Notes: generated by a model not told the origin, from the sequence alone. 64,000 nt of DNA from Sycobia sp. Sy_11 (GCA_018907035.1 JACCIC010000053.1:2956001-3020000), one strand, 5' to 3'. Counted from the stretch's first letter, positions 1-12,336 are shown. Numbers and translations: made by a program.

Positions 1-320
1 CTAGAAGTGGCGAGCATTAAAATATCTCATGCAAGGTCATGCATGACTAATAATCTTATCCGGTTTACCGTGCCGTCGAGATTTATTCGAATACAATCGA
101 TTATTGAGATTCAAGATATACGGTCGAACTTTCATTTATATACTTTTATTCGAATTTCTCGACTTTGCTCGCAGCTACGGTCGTACGCACATAAATTAAG
201 CGAAATCAGGTTTTCCAACTGATGTATTATCATTATAATTCTCAATTTTCTCGGTATAAATCTGGCCGAGAGAACGAGCCTTGCATAAGTTAGCGATTAC
301 ATTGGCGGATAATTTATTGG

Positions 321-322
<2 letters not shown>

Positions 323-360
<38 letters not shown>
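323..360. repeat. (TA)n microsatellite
   Basis: Pure TA, about 19 units. Confidence 0.98.
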
Positions 361-364
<4 letters not shown>

Positions 365-758
365 CATACGGCTGTAAGATTACGAGCGCCTCGGGGATAT
401 ATAAATTTGCGTCTATACTAGAGTTAAGATTTCCTGCAGTCTTATCAAGCGCAGAAAGCTACTATGTATACAACCAGAAATTGATTCGCTCGTGGTTTAT
501 TCGCTACTTCAATGAAGAGCTGTTACCTTAATAACGGTTAAAATCCTCGTGAGGCGAGTAATTATCAATTGACGAACTTTTATCGGAATAACGTTGGTCG
601 AGCCTATCGTTCATTGTCGAGCTTAATTAGAATTTCAACGTCAATAATTCCTGGGAATGAAATTTCAGTTCTTCATAAATTCCGCGCTACGGAATGCTCG
701 AGCTCGGATTTTCTTGCGGCAGTCGGCGCGCCGAGATAATCTACCAAATTTTTCACAC

Positions 759-761
<3 letters not shown>

Positions 762-804
<43 letters not shown>
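762..804. repeat. (TA)n microsatellite
   Basis: Pure TA, about 43 bp. Confidence 0.98.
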
Positions 805-807
<3 letters not shown>

Positions 808-918
808 TCGGACATTTTGCTAAAATATCCATAAAATTTCCGAGAAACTCTGGAAGATCTTAACTTGGCTGCAGCCGCAGCGGCAGCCTCTGGCCTCGTT
901 ACAACCCTAAGCAGCAGC

Positions 919-921
<3 letters not shown>

Positions 922-957
<36 letters not shown>
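922..957. repeat. (TA)n microsatellite
   Basis: Pure TA, followed by degenerate CATACACC units. Confidence 0.98.
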
Positions 958-961
<4 letters not shown>

Positions 962-1121
962 CACCCATACACCCGCAGACAGACACACATATACGTGGCA
1001 AAAACGATAAAAGATAAGATTCTCACTCTTATCCGCGAGAGCGATCCTGTTTCGCCCGACTATAAGAGCTTCGAGAGTTCGTGAAGCTGTTAATTGGGCC
1101 TCGCAGGCGCGCTTATCTAAA

Positions 1122-1139
1122 GCGAGAGACGAGAGAGAG

Positions 1140-1174
<35 letters not shown>

Positions 1175-1184
1175 GAGAGATAGA
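1122..1184. repeat. (GA)n microsatellite
   Basis: GA tract, pure at 1143-1170 and interrupted on both sides. Confidence 0.97.
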
Positions 1185-1574
1185 GCTTGGCTCGGGCCGT
1201 CCCTTCTTCATCGCTATCAAACGCTTAACCCTTTCCTTTCTCCTTGTCCCCCCCCCCCTCACTCTTTCGCAACCCCTTCATTCCTCGCGGGTACTTGCTG
1301 GAGAACGAGAGCGACGCGTCGACGCGGCTCTCCGTACGCACCCGAGACTCCTTTTCCTCCGTTTCAGCGCTCGACGCCCTCGGGGTGAGGGAATTGGGGG
1401 GCGGGGGTCGTCGTTTATACTCTCAGCGGCGGCGGCGTTGGCGACTACTACCACTACCATTACCACCACTAAAGCCGAATGGGGCTCCTTTGATTTCGAG
1501 GCGATATCCGGGCTCGCGCGAGAGCGAGAGTCACTGCGTGGAGCCGAGTGCTGAGCCCGGGAGCTATGCGCGCT

Positions 1575-1629
1575 TGTATGTATGTATGTATGTATGTATG
1601 TATGTATGTATGTATGTATGTATATATAT
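1575..1629. repeat. (TATG)n microsatellite ending in TA
   Basis: Tetranucleotide TATG array of about 12 units passing into TATATATATG. Confidence 0.98.
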
Positions 1630-1943
1630 GCGGACGAGGTTCCAACGGCGAAATATATGCAACGGCCAATTTCCAGGGAGTTATCGCGAGGGGCAGTTGG
1701 GGGGAGAGGACGGTCGGGGGCTTTGTTCCGTTATCGCGCGATTTATCCGGCGAATATTGCGCGAGCACGACGGGGCGGCGCGTTCGAGTGCAAGGGTCAG
1801 GGAAAGTGGAAAGGGTGCGGCGGGAGGGGGAGGGGATCTGCACGCGCGATTAAGAGGCAACGGAGACGTGTCATTTCGAATTAAAAAGGGGCTTTTTGGG
1901 AATTTACCTTGGGGCACTGTACGCTGCCGGGGTAGCATATCTT

Positions 1944-1999
1944 TTTTGCTGTTGTTTGTTTGTTTGTTTGTTTTTTTTGTTTTTTTCTTTTTTTTTTAT
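1944..1999. repeat. T-rich / (TTTG)n tract
   Basis: TTTG units and T runs. Confidence 0.9.
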
Positions 2000-3056
2000 A
2001 TCTCCGAACTGATTTTTAGAAAATGGAGATGCGTGGCACTGATAGAGGATCGATCGAAGTGCATAGATAGGATTGTTGCAGGATTTTTCAAAGATATATT
2101 TCATGAATAATTTATCAATAATTTCGTTGTATTTTATTATGTCGTATTTAATGAATCAGTAACAACGCGAAATTATAGATGTAATCGAGCGTTTTAATTT
2201 TGATTGAGATAAATTTAGTAATTTCCACATTGGTTGGTTATAAAATGACATTAAAAAACTATATCTTAAAAGCCATGATTTACCGATTTAATCGTATTAT
2301 AGGTTCATAATACTAGTTGAACAATCGCTAGTACGGTATTCAATATTTTTATACCCTCCGAATAATTATAATTTTTTATAAAACGGGCTGTTCAGCTCAA
2401 AATCTTTGTTGTAGAAATTTATCTGGAAAAGTACAAACACCTATCAATAATTGAAATTTCTGAAACCGTTACAAAAATATTCGCGGAGTGAATTTCCAGC
2501 GAACTGTGCATTTCGCAAGTCACTGTTATGTTCTCTGATTCAAACAGAAATCGCCTCATAATCTCTTGTTTTCTTTCTTAATACGGCAAGTATTGGGGGA
2601 AAGAGCGCGAAAAACAGTATTATGCCACAAAAATTTACGGTAAAAAAATTCGGAACTATATACTCGCCCAATTAAGCGAGCTGTCGGTGCTATGGATCGC
2701 CCGCGCTTTTAACACCGAAAATAGCATATACATCCTCGTGCGAGACAATCGAAATAAATCGGCTTCCATTCGAATTGACGAATAGCGTTGTTTTGCCAAG
2801 AGTAATAAAAATTCGTACGGTAGTATTGATATAAATTTATTATAAATTAATTTATTATACGTTAATCTTCTTGTTTCGTTACCGATGCCTAGCGATACGG
2901 AAAAATTGCAAAATAAATTAGCAAGAAATTCAAAGCTACGTTTTTTCCATATCGATCACGCCTAGCCCGCGGCAACATGAAGTGCTTTTACATTCCCACC
3001 AATACCAATTGTTTACTCGGACATGCTAAATTATATGAAAAGCTCAATGATTAATG

Positions 3057-3101
<45 letters not shown>

Positions 3102-3103
3102 TA
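3057..3103. repeat. (TA)n microsatellite
   Basis: TA to 3095, then CATATATA. Confidence 0.98.
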
Positions 3104-3534
3104 ACTATTTTTATTTAATTAAAGTAAAATTAATAATATTAACGAGAATCTAACGCAGCTCGATGTTAATGTGTAAATTGCCACATGTACAGTTGAAATC
3201 CAACGTTTCACAGCATCTATATGCGCTTGATATTCGGAGTTTCGTAGCAGTCTCCCTAATAATATACGAATATAATTGTCGCGCCTCGGCAAGCTTCGTA
3301 ACGCCGTGGGATCATCGATCGGCGTTGAGTTCGACCCGGCTTAATAGGGATTCCCAAGGTCTCGATGATACGCCGTCGCGTAATGGCGGGCTGCCAGATG
3401 GAGTGACGCGGTGTTTATCGTACCATATACCGAATCCCGTATAGGCTTTTACCAATCCGGCCTGCTTACGGCAACGGTATCATCGGTAATCCTGTATCCA
3501 ACCAGCCCTCCAGCCACCCTCTCACTCACTCTAT

Positions 3535-3553
3535 CTCTCTCTCTCTCTCTCTC
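3535..3553. repeat. (CT)n microsatellite
   Basis: Short pure CT. Confidence 0.95.
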
Positions 3554-3642
3554 AACCCTCTTTACAGATAATCCGTAAGTGTAATTTGTCGAGACTCTGA
3601 CCCTCTAATTATTGTTTATAGCGCAATAAGTCGACCATGTTT

Positions 3643-3677
3643 TATATATACATACATATATATATATATACATATAC
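3643..3677. repeat. (TA)n/(CATA)n tract
   Basis: Interrupted TA and CATA units. Confidence 0.92.
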
Positions 3678-3986
3678 AGCTCAATGTCTTTTATCAAGTG
3701 ACAAAATTATGCCCGGGACGCGGAAATGTAATTAGAATGAGATTACGCTTGTAATTGAAATTTAAAAAGCATCGTTAAAACGTTACATTTTGAATGCTCT
3801 AATAGCGAGCTTTATTTCGGCGCTATTCGATATTTAATTATCGGTTTGTGCATGGTTTAAAGCTAAAAAAGAATCGATTAGAACGAAATGTTTTTTTTAC
3901 TTTTTTTTCTTAATTCCAGGTGGAACGAATAAATCTATCAAATGGCTTTATTAAAGAACATTAACAAAGCCCAAATTTGCTGAAAT

Positions 3987-3992
<6 letters not shown>

Positions 3993-4061
<69 letters not shown>
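3993..4061. repeat. (TA)n microsatellite, longest in the window
   Basis: Pure TA, 69 bp. Confidence 0.98.
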
Positions 4062-4064
<3 letters not shown>

Positions 4065-4328
4065 CTTACACATATAAATGCACAGTGAATACGAAAGAAC
4101 GATTTTTATTACCGTTCATTAAAGAAAGAAGAAAATAAATACGTTTAAATGTGTTTATATAAGTTTATATGCTGTTTATATGCTAATAATACAGACGACG
4201 TCGAAGATGAACTTGATGCCCACGTTTAATTTAATGCAATATTTAAATACACGCGCTCGACATCGATGTCTCCGCAATCAAATTTTAAATATTCGATTCT
4301 GCTCCTTATAGAATGTATCTCTCCCCCG

Positions 4329-4333
4329 CTCTC

Positions 4334-4372
<39 letters not shown>
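4329..4372. repeat. (CT)n microsatellite
   Basis: CT with one A interruption. Confidence 0.97.
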
Positions 4373-4375
<3 letters not shown>

Positions 4376-5178
4376 TTATTACTACGCATTAATAATTCAT
4401 GCAATAGGTCAATAACTTTAATGGCGCATTTTTAATCAACTTGTAATTTTAGAACCTCATTGACGAGCAATTTGCGCCCTCAATGGCCCGTGAAAGTACC
4501 GAAGATCCGTAAAAGAGAAAAAAATAATAATAATAAGTAATAATAATGCTTGCAATTATGTTTAGCAGACTCCGCGATGTGCATCGATACGCGACTTCCG
4601 TTTTATGCACCAAATCCAATTTACGCACCGGTAAAGACAATGAACTTCGAATGTATTTATTGTATAGAAACATTTATTACAGCAATGGCGAATGATCCAC
4701 CGTGTACCGAAGAAAAACAAGAAAGTGCGGGTATGTATAATGTATTTATATCTTTTACAAAGTTAAGTTTCATTGGCTCAGATTTATTCGATTTATATAC
4801 GCTAAAATACGAATGGAGCACAATAACATAATAATACAAAGCTAGATTTTTTTGCTTTGCTATTGATTTTTTTTGCTTTACTATATATATATATAGTGCA
4901 TCTCGAATTACCCGCGACGAAGGTACATGAAGAATTCACCGGCTCTATTGTATATGCCACGATGGCGGCACAGGTCCGAGAAAGAAAAGCACGTCCTTCT
5001 ATCTCGATTATTTATACGGCTCCCGATCTCCTCCTCCCCCTCCCTCCACTCGCCATTCTCCTCACCCTCGCCGTATCGGGCGAAATGCGCAATGACGCCC
5101 GCGAGTTCGACTTCAGCATGGAAGGGAAAATTCTCGTGATCTTTCCGGGCGCTCGTACGACTCCCTGGGCGCCCTTTT

Positions 5179-5182
<4 letters not shown>

Positions 5183-5251
<69 letters not shown>

Positions 5252-5310
5252 TGTATGTATGTATGTATGTATGTATATGTATTTGTAGGTATGTATATAT
5301 ATATATATGT
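5183..5310. repeat. Compound (TA)n(TATG)n
   Basis: TA at 5183-5224, TATG units to 5276, then degenerate TA ending near 5310. It supports shadow frames of poly-IY and poly-MYVC that are not genes. Confidence 0.97.
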
Positions 5311-5503
5311 TGAGGGAAAAAGGTGACGCGGGACCAGAGCTGAGCGGGGGAGTGGGAGGAGGGCGCGTAACACGCATTTTTATCAAACGTTACGACCCTC
5401 GAAACGACCCGGCTGAAAACCAATATCTTACCATCCCGGTGGAATTCGTTTTTTTCTACTCCACCCACTCCTGCCCCCGACGCGACGCCATCCTTGTATT
5501 TTC

Positions 5504-5507
<4 letters not shown>

Positions 5508-5556
<49 letters not shown>
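5508..5556. repeat. (TA)n microsatellite
   Basis: Pure TA, 49 bp. Confidence 0.98.
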
Positions 5557-5559
<3 letters not shown>

Positions 5560-6594
5560 CACGCAGAGTTTTCGTTCCATTGTCCCGCGCTTTTCGCGCT
5601 CGAAGCTGGGGCGGGGGGAGAGGGGCAATTTCAGATTAAAGCAATGTCGAGTTGAACATTATGAGGGTTAGCGTTGATAACATTCGAAAATACCATGTGT
5701 ACACATATATTGTATTTAACGCGATGCTTTAGATTATTGTCTTTGGGGGAAAAATTTCCCGAGGCCGTGTTAAAAATAAATACTATAATGTACATTTAAA
5801 TGTAGACAGTGACTATAAATATTTCTTGAAATAAAACAATGTTATATTTATTAAATTCGATCTAATTCAAATTTAATCCGATAGGCGAAAATAAAAATAG
5901 AAACTCCTGCATTGCGTCGCAATCGCACTTCCTTGCTGGCGTAGCAACTACCTATCTATTAATCAATCTTTTACCACCTTAATGTAAGGTTTTTACCGTT
6001 ATAAGTGAATTATTTTGCTTCTTTGTATTATACAATAAATCACTTTTGCGTAATTTAAATAACTAATAGACGCTGTTGGTGGTAATTACCGTCAATTTTA
6101 TTTTAATTTATAATAAAAACATAACGTTTCACAATTGTAACTGCATATAAGGAAAATAAGTATGAAAATAGAATTAAAAAATATACGATCGAAGAGTAAT
6201 GCCAAAAAATTCTTTAGACGCTAAAACATTACCTAGCAGTGATACGTAAGCCTTCATGAAGATAATGAATATTTGCAATAGAAAGTTAGTAATTTTCATG
6301 TTCTCCGATTCGCAGTAATACGATTTTGGGCTCGAGAGCAATATATTTTATAAGAAATCTTATTAGATTCCCATTCATTTTATCGGCTCGAAGGACGAAA
6401 AACAATTATTTGGTCTGCTCGAACAAATCGACGACTAGAGAATTCGTCTTCTCCGATCGTCGAAAATACATTTCGACAATTATTGGTTTAGAACCGCTTT
6501 CGCGCTAACGTCAACGTAAAGTCAACAGGGTGTCAATTAAAGACACGTAGACCTTGATTTTAAGACTTTCGCGAAGCGCAATCATCAGTAAGGC

Positions 6595-6617
6595 AAAAAA
6601 AAAAAAAAAAAAAAAAA
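6595..6617 (+). repeat. Poly-A run
   Basis: 23 A. No retroposon body recognised before it. Confidence 0.95.
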
Positions 6618-6844
6618 CAAATGAGAGGCGACAATTCGTATAGCTCAAGCAGAGCATTTCTATTGAATTTTCATGCGACGTAATAATGAAATTTTTATTT
6701 TAAGGAAAAGGGAGGGAAAAAAACAGGACGGAAAGAATGGTCTTGGAGATTCGAGTGCTTTTAAAGAATAATATCCACGACACTTAGGGGGGAGGCAGGC
6801 AAGAGGGCGGTGCCGAGAGCGCAGGGTTTTATCTCTCACCCACG

Positions 6845-6886
<42 letters not shown>
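6845..6886. repeat. (CT)n microsatellite
   Basis: CT with one TCC interruption. Confidence 0.97.
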
Positions 6887-6889
<3 letters not shown>

Positions 6890-7247
6890 CTCCACCTCTA
6901 CATGCAATCCTTTTGCCGCACAAGGATGGGGCCGCCGCCACCGTCGCCCGCGCCTTCCCTCGCCCCCTGCCCCGCCGCCGCGCCGGTAGAGCCGCTCACG
7001 AATGCCAGGATTTAAACTCAAGCGTGGAAAGCTTATACAAAGCTCCGAATTTATTGGATGGAAATCCTCCGCGGCATAAGTGCGCAAGTTCCCTATAGAG
7101 ACGCAAAGTTGCTCGGTGGGATTAACACTTTCCTATCTTTGCCCCAGCCACTCCTCCCCCCCCCCAACCCTCCGACGCTCGGCCATTTTCGGCGGGAGCG
7201 CGCGCCCGCGCGCGCAAACTTACCCTCCTATCTCGCGAGCCTAAACC

Positions 7248-7250
<3 letters not shown>

Positions 7251-7284
<34 letters not shown>
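7251..7284. repeat. (TA)n microsatellite
   Basis: Pure TA. Confidence 0.98.
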
Positions 7285-7286
<2 letters not shown>

Positions 7287-7783
7287 CGCGTGTGCTAGCA
7301 CTCTTTCCTTCTCTCTTCCTTCTTTCTTTTTACTTTATCCTTTTCAATGAAAGCGAGAGGCCTGATAAATATATATATATGATGTCACCGGAGCGCGCTA
7401 ATGAATATTTTATCGCAGTTATGGTAATTTTTGTCGAATATGTTAGTATATATATATAGATATATTGTCTAGAGGATCGGAATAAAAGTTCAGAAAATAT
7501 ACGTTGTAATTTTTTTCTTTAGGAATTGGGATAATCATATTCGATGGTTCGCTCTTTGTTGATTGTAGATAGTCGGTTTGGTATATGAGAACATTAGGCG
7601 CACGGAATTCGTAACGTAATCGTGGAATATTAGTTTCATTCGCATTTAATCTCCTCCAATTTTTCGCTAATTTATTCATAAAGCTCCTAAATAATCTCAA
7701 CAGCTCTCGGATTATATCAGATTTGTAATAAAGGCAGAGAAATAATAGCTCGAGCAGAATTAATTATCAGAAACTTGACTGAT

Positions 7784-7807
7784 AAAAAAAAAAAAAAAAA
7801 AAAAAAA
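7784..7807 (+). repeat. Poly-A run
   Basis: 24 A. Confidence 0.95.
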
Positions 7808-8262
7808 CTCGCTCGTATTAATAAACGACAAAAAGGAAAAGCGTTCCCCGAGCTCGAAGCAATATTATATATTCCCGAGACGCAAACAAAAAAAATTTCT
7901 TTATTTAACCAGAACGAATTTAAGCGCGCATACAAGCCCCATTTCCCTCCCAAGCCCATATTCGGAGATTTTACTTCTAATATCCATAAAATCTCATATT
8001 ACGCGTTAAAAATATCCCTCCCACCGGCATTATATACATATATATTTTTTTTTCTCACCCCGGCCCTCGACCGACTACTCGCCCGGCCTCCGTCGTTACA
8101 ATAAACAAAAGAGAAATTGCCCAAGAATGCGCCAAAGTAACCAACGCCCCGCCAGCGCGGCGTTTTCCCTCCCGTTAAGAGCGTCATTGGAGAATTTGCT
8201 TTACGCGCCGGCGCCGCGCCGATCTGCATATACTTTCAAAGCAACCCCCCTCCCGTTCCATG

Positions 8263-8268
<6 letters not shown>

Positions 8269-8309
<41 letters not shown>
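8269..8309. repeat. (TA)n microsatellite
   Basis: Pure TA, 41 bp. Confidence 0.98.
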
Positions 8310-8314
<5 letters not shown>

Positions 8315-8369
8315 TTCGAGTGCACGCACGGTTCCGCCCCCTCACGAATAAACAAAATTTGCTTGCTTG

Positions 8370-8370
<1 letters not shown>

Positions 8371-8397
<27 letters not shown>
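8371..8397. repeat. (CT)n microsatellite
   Basis: Pure CT. Confidence 0.97.
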
Positions 8398-8400
<3 letters not shown>

Positions 8401-8698
8401 GCTTTGCGCACTACTTCCGCATATATACAATTATATTATCGTTATAATCGCGATATTTCGCGCGTACGGGGATATTACGGGAGGTCTCGGGCGGTGCGGC
8501 TCGCGAGCTGTGGAAAGTCCCCTCCCCCACCCCCATTCCCCCGTCTCCTCGCCGCCACGCGCCGCAGCAGCAGAAGCGGCAAAAGCGCGCGGGATTTACG
8601 GGAGGGGGAGGGGGAACTCGGAGAGCGCCGGTATTTTCCTCTGAAATAATATGCGAGAAAGGATGGCCTTGCGGAAAAAGGCGGTGTGGAGGAAGCGG

Positions 8699-8717
8699 GA
8701 GAGAGAGAGAGAGAGAG
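8699..8717. repeat. (GA)n microsatellite
   Basis: Short GA. Confidence 0.93.
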
Positions 8718-8905
8718 GGAGCTTTTTTATTTTACGAAGCCATTGTGCGAATGAAAAATGTGTGCGCCCCAGGGGCGCTATGGGACGGGGGGGGGGGCGA
8801 GTTTTCTTCTATATAGTCTCGCCATCGATTTCGAATGCCTTACGGACTCTGCCGACGCAAAATCATTCCCGAAAAATACCGTTCCGCGCGCTCTTTATCG
8901 CTCTC

Positions 8906-8927
8906 TTTTTTTTTTTTTTTTTTTTTT
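8906..8927. repeat. Poly-T run
   Basis: 22 T. Confidence 0.95.
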
Positions 8928-9120
8928 GCCTGCACACCCCTGTGTCAACGCGCACGGTCGCGGAATAATCGCAGGCGTGGCAAAAGATCGCGCGCGCGCT
9001 TTTAGCGTGCCGATCGCCTATGACAGCCGCGTGTTCCGAGTCCCGCGCAATCCCGAGGAAAACATTGAAGGTGACGAGGAATCGAACCTGCGAAATTACA
9101 CATTGTCGAAACGTGAGTTC

Positions 9121-10640
9121 TGATTTCGCGCGAAAATTTTTTAACTTGCCCAGAATTCCAATAATTGCCTTAAGATTATGGCTCCCATTCGGTTTTTAAT
9201 TTAATAGGGATACAAGCCGTTATTTTTTACGAGCTTTTATACGGGAACTTTTACCAATTTTTCCATACGCGAGCGGAGAAATTCATTTTTATACGAAATT
9301 TTGGACAGAGATACGGACCCCGTTCGTAGAATAAGGTCACGCGAAAATATGATCCCCGATCCGCTCCCCTCCGCCCCCTCCTACACTATACCTTCGGCGA
9401 GCTCCGTTCATTGCAGCCACTCGAGATTACCAGCTTTAAGGCCTCGGGACACCCGTAGAATACGGATTTTCTCAATGCTTTTAAGAATTTAGTAAATCAC
9501 CTTTAATATTTTTATTGTGCCGAATAATACTTGACTGAGCGCCACTAATGCCGTCTCGGATGGAAGTGAGAATTATTCGAAGTATTGAAAATCTCAGGCA
9601 TCCGAGTCCTTTTTAATTTTGAATATCGATTTTAATTTATTTTTAAAACTAATAAACGTTTATGAGCGATAAACGTTGCTACAGAAAATCATTGTTTATG
9701 CAATAATATGCTCTTAGAGAAAAATAATTTTAGTCCAGTGTATTATAAAACCAATCAGACCGGGACAAAATAAATATTGAACAGACAATGAGTTACGTAT
9801 TAAACATGAGACAATTCAACTCGTCGATTTATAAAATATCTCGTAAAGTAATAAGTATAAAGTGCGTGAAGCGCCTAAGAATTAGCTGTATATTTTACGC
9901 ACTTTTACACAAACCAGCGAACGAAAACTGTACTTACGCATAAACGTAATTCGAAATATTATCAAATCGCGTAATTTAATGTGACTACTCGTTGGTGTGA
10001 TGTGTGTTGTACGTTAAAACGCTCGCCAGCTGACGTTTTGTTAAATCGAAATTTTTTCATAATAAATGGTAATTTATGAAGGGAAACACATTAGTTTCAC
10101 AGTTAAAAGTATCAGTTTCACAGTGTAATAGAAATTTTTGTTCCGCCAACGTTGTTGCAGCTTTGATGCCATTACCGAAGTACAAAATATGAAATGGATT
10201 TTTCTTCGTTTGAAAGATCGGCCAGAATTCAAAATTGCTTTCACTACTCATATTTATAATTATTAAATAGAGATGTGAAATCTGTTACTGTTGATTTTTC
10301 TGAGCGGTAAATATTTTTAAGCACATAATTTTTCACAAGTTCGTCCCATATTTCATACTAGTGCTTCTGACGAATATTTGCAGTAAATACAGAAGTATTT
10401 GTAATTTTTTTACTTTATAGCATTAAAATTATCGCGTTTTCTGTGAAAGATATATTCTTTGAAATTTTATTTTAATTTGAAATTTTAAATAGCATTTCAA
10501 AGTATAGATACGAGGATGAATGATAAAGAAGTAATTTTATAAGCCTGATGGCACATATATAATAGTAAAACAAAACTTATTTATCTATAATTAATTAAAA
10601 TAACGTCTCACAATCGCGCCTTTCGTGCTTACTTTTTAAA
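9121..10640. other. Non-coding: AT-rich desert
   Basis: Unique DNA without microsatellites. Holds the hairpin at 9553-9608. A 64-codon minus frame at 10057-10251 has no recognised domain. Confidence 0.7.
9553..9608 (+). other. Hairpin with two stacked stems
   Basis: CTCGGATG (9555-9562) pairs with CATCCGAG (9599-9606). Inside it TGAGA (9567-9571) pairs with TCTCA (9592-9596), leaving a 20-nt loop. A short, unproven RNA-like hairpin; the total stem is shorter than a usual microRNA precursor. Confidence 0.35.
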
Positions 10641-11273
10641 TTGAGCCAGTTCATCCCTCTTTTTTCTCCCTCTCCACCCCCCCCTCCACTCTATCCCACA
10701 GGGTGACTTCGTTTCGTTTCTTTCTTTTGTTTTTTTCTTCCTCTGTACTTCAGCAATTCTTTTCCAACTGTGCCTCGGCTGCTCCTTCAGAAAGCAAAGG
10801 CAACCGGGGTCATAGCCGGCGTGGCTGGCATTTATGGAGTTAACATTTCTAAAACTTGCCGTCCGTGGGCCATACCCACTTCCATTCCGCACCCGCTCCA
10901 CCGCCCCCCCCCGGCCCTCTTGCGCGTGTACGTGGCGCGCCCGTGTGTACTACGTGTAGGTGCGCGCCAAACGAGAGAGCGTGGGTGTGGGGCGGGGGGG
11001 GGGTGGGAGGGGGACGAGAGAGACAGCCAGGAGCAAAAAAGATAGCGTCGAACGCCGACGCTGTGCCGCTGCGGCGGCTCTCTAGCCAGTTTGGACGGGC
11101 CCGGGGATGGGGGTAATGGCAGTCTTGGAATTGCGTTATCAATCTCCGAACCCCTCGCGTCTCCCACCCTACCGCAATTCCACCTCCCACCCCCGCCCAC
11201 TCTCTATCTCCCCCGCCGGCGGGCGCGACTCCATTCCGTTCCGCACACCCCCGCGCGACGGTCGGGGGGGGGG

Positions 11274-11300
11274 AAGAGAGAGAGAGAGAGAGAGAGAGAG
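11274..11300. repeat. (GA)n microsatellite
   Basis: Pairs in inverted sense with the (CT)n at 11449-11482. Confidence 0.97.
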
Positions 11301-11448
11301 ATCTTTCTCGCTCCAGCGCACCGGAAGCTCGAACCCGCCCCCGTTGCCAGAGAGAAAACCCCCCGACGTCAAATAGTCCGCCGCCAGCAGCTTCCGGCCT
11401 GCCCACCTCCCCCCGCGCAATTCCTCTCCGCCACTCGCCCCCTGTTCG

Positions 11449-11482
11449 CTCTCTCACTCTCACTCTCTCTCTCTCTCTCTCT
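11449..11482. repeat. (CT)n microsatellite
   Basis: CT with CACT interruptions. Confidence 0.96.
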
Positions 11483-11515
11483 GTCCCCGCTTCCTCTCAC
11501 GCGACTATAGCGCCG

Positions 11516-11517
<2 letters not shown>

Positions 11518-11547
<30 letters not shown>
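11518..11547. repeat. (CTG)10 triplet repeat
   Basis: Ten pure CTG units. On the minus strand they read as ATG followed by ten CAG codons in a tiny frame (11550 to 11497). Confidence 0.97.
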
Positions 11548-11548
<1 letters not shown>

Positions 11549-11763
11549 ATAACGCGCTCCATTCCGCGCGATGTATGCATACTATCTCGCCTTTTCTATC
11601 TCACTTTTTCGGTCGCGCGATTTTTCTATCACCCCCCTCGCCCCTCCCTCACCCATCCGCTTCCTTTCTCGGCATAGACCTTTATACTATACGCGCATAC
11701 ACGACTACACCAGTAGCCTGCTGGGCATGCAGCGCACTCTCTATGCTCCCACCCCTGCCTATG

Positions 11764-11794
11764 TACACACACACACACGCGCGCGCGCGCGCGC
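11764..11794. repeat. (CA)n(CG)n tract
   Basis: Alternating purine-pyrimidine, Z-DNA-prone. Confidence 0.95.
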
Positions 11795-12104
11795 TTGTAT
11801 ATATGTGCACTTCTCTACTTCCGAGAATTTCGCGCTCTGCGCTCGTTCCCTCGAAGGGGTCGTTATTGCATCTACGCGCGTACATATACACATTCGCTAG
11901 GCAACTATGCGTTTCCTTTGGTTGCGTCAACGAATCGCCAACACCACCCCCTTCCAAACTCCGCCCCACCGCGGTGGGAATAGGGCGCGAGGAGCTCGCT
12001 AGGTCTCGATCGAGAAGGCCCGGGGAACTTCGCCTTTTTCGGGCGGCTGCCGGACGCGGCGATGTATTGCCTCTAGAACGAGGACCGAAACATGGGAAGA
12101 GAAC

Positions 12105-12128
12105 GAGAGAGAGAGAGAGAGAGAGAGA
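12105..12128. repeat. (GA)n microsatellite
   Basis: Pure GA. Confidence 0.96.
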
Positions 12129-12276
12129 AAAGACAAGAGGGAAGGAAAGAGACTTTCTACCCGCGCCTGGCGGTCCATTACCGTTCCTCGCGCATTATTA
12201 GCCGGCCGGCCGTCGTCGATCGTTGCGTCTGCGTGCGACTCGATAAAATCAATTTCCACCAAGGCCGTATACTTAC

Positions 12277-12279
<3 letters not shown>

Positions 12280-12332
<53 letters not shown>

Positions 12333-12336
12333 ATAT
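12280..12336. repeat. Compound (TA)n(TATG)n
   Basis: TA to 12320, then TATG units. Confidence 0.97.

Larger units (their letters stand above)
1..2110. other. Non-coding: microsatellite-rich block
   Basis: No gene seen. Unique AT-leaning DNA to 760, then a GC-rich block with TA, GA and TATG tracts and a T-rich end. Long frames at 1244-2110 are repeat translations. Confidence 0.75.
2111..4540. other. Non-coding: AT-rich with a mixed-composition core
   Basis: Mostly AT-rich. The 3.28-3.48 kb part is unique, GC-balanced and without microsatellites, so it is a candidate conserved non-coding segment. CAG at 3917-3919 resembles a splice acceptor, without a supported exon. Confidence 0.7.
4541..6590. 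other. Non-coding: island then AT-rich desert
   Basis: Simple repeats and GC-rich pyrimidine DNA to 5640, then unique AT-rich DNA without recognised features. Confidence 0.7.
6640..9120. other. Non-coding: GC-rich microsatellite island
   Basis: CT/GA/TA tracts, poly-A and poly-T runs, and CpG-rich spacers. No gene. Confidence 0.75.

Noticed and set aside
1575..1629. Regular short repeats as a CRISPR array
   Set aside because: These are simple tandem repeats without unique spacers, in eukaryotic DNA.
1244..2110. 288-codon frame
   Set aside because: Runs through TATG and T-rich tracts; no domain and no start context.
3917..3925. CAG|GTG sites at 3919, 13390 and 25114 as recursive splice points
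   Set aside because: The donor half (GTGGAA, GTGTAC, GTGGCC) lacks the GTRAGT consensus; no CAG|GTRAGT with a pyrimidine tract was seen in the window.
4550..4831. Protein-like 93-codon frame with a CxxC pair and a GTATGT donor-like site
   Set aside because: No domain or partner exon, and frames of this length are expected in several places in 64 kb.
6595..6617. Poly-A runs (6595, 7784, 24805, 29563) as retroposon tails
   Set aside because: No LINE or SINE body or flanking duplication recognised next to them.
9078..9088. Perfect tRNA B-box on the minus strand (GGTTCGATTCC)
   Set aside because: The T-stem does not pair at two of five positions and no A-box lies upstream, so neither a tRNA nor a tRNA-derived SINE is supported.
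10057..10251. 64-codon minus-strand frame
   Set aside because: Looks mildly protein-like but has no match to a family I know, and contains an internal AGTTTCACAGT repeat.
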